A stretch of 64,000 nucleotides of DNA from an uncultured Christensenellaceae bacterium (GTDB lineage: Bacteria; Bacillota; Clostridia; Christensenellales; Aristaeellaceae), in the NCBI GenBank assembly GCA_905234985.1, contig CAJOJQ010000014.1, positions 86,384-150,383 on the forward strand, in the 5' to 3' direction. Shown in pieces: positions 63,985 through 64,000 of this stretch. The notes beneath the pieces were generated by a model. The model had not been told where the DNA came from and made no database searches. It was given only the letters and a program-made list of their open reading frames with translations. Positions within the stretch are counted from its first letter, which is position 1, and each line of letters begins with the position of its first letter. The translations under genes were made by a program, and so were the position numbers.

Positions 63985-64000
63985 CTATACACCATGGGAC

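Overview
The window is a GC-rich stretch of a Clostridia-type Firmicutes chromosome. The lineage clues are the sporulation-lineage trio DUF2953 / ytfJ (gerW) / dacF-type carboxypeptidase, an xpaC-telA operon, soj/spo0J-type parA-parB, an addA-type helicase-nuclease, a one-piece pyruvate:ferredoxin oxidoreductase (anaerobe), an HrcA-type CIRCE operator in front of htpG, and strong SD sequences with sigma-A-like promoters, most with 17-bp spacers. The family or genus cannot be fixed from sequence alone; a gut or other anaerobic habitat is an inference. No phage, IS transposase, CRISPR array or rRNA was seen.

Layout. 1-9.2 kb: signalling block: a REC-GGDEF-EAL protein cut by the window edge, a hybrid histidine kinase, an MFS permease, a TctC-like solute-binding protein interrupted by an in-frame TAG, and a very large hybrid kinase with two periplasmic binding domains. 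9.3-17.0 kb: an OGG-type DNA glycosylase, then a carbohydrate ABC importer (two permeases and a binding protein, no ATPase) with a GH2 glycosidase and ogt. 17.1-26.1 kb: a minus-strand polysaccharide operon led by rluB: a GT4, two tandem WbsX-type proteins, a GT2/capsule-synthesis fusion, a Wzx-like flippase and a Wzy/ligase-like polymerase. 26.2-29.7 kb: two paralogous secreted proteins of unknown function flanking DUF2953-ytfJ-dacF. 30.1-33.7 kb: nifJ. 33.9-38.0 kb: an exported three-gene module (phosphodiester glycosidase, CotH kinase, PIG-L deacetylase). 38.0-43.7 kb: an envelope-type operon xpaC-telA-lemA-TPM-phosphodiesterase followed by an MBL hydrolase. 43.9-48.8 kb: a second REC-GGDEF-EAL protein, mrp and htpG. 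48.8-53.7 kb: a serine hydrolase, parB, parA, an unknown gene, and divergent mreB. 54.1-62.9 kb: addA and two large cyclic-di-GMP proteins, one split by an in-frame TAA. 63.1-63.9 kb: a seven-gene tRNA operon.

The most unusual signal is not a gene. Six copies of an intergenic inverted repeat of about 100-115 bp (near 1.6, 17.1, 28.5, 39.0, 42.9 and 51.0 kb) have arms built from 7-nt tandem units, an AT-rich core (GATATAGT / ACTATAT) and, in the four best-preserved copies, a loop of about 27 nt whose sequence is not conserved. The heptad differs between copies (GAGAGTT, CAGAGTW or GGTAGGA type), yet within each copy the two arms remain complementary, and every copy sits within about 20 nt of, or on, a stop codon. 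A second structured repeat (3.4 and 12.4 kb) has compensatory stem changes, and a 32-bp nested palindrome plus a candidate small RNA lies upstream of nifJ.

Functionally, the window carries an unusually heavy load of cyclic-di-GMP and two-component proteins next to cell-surface polysaccharide and envelope-modification genes. Two signalling or sensing genes are each interrupted by a single in-frame stop codon.
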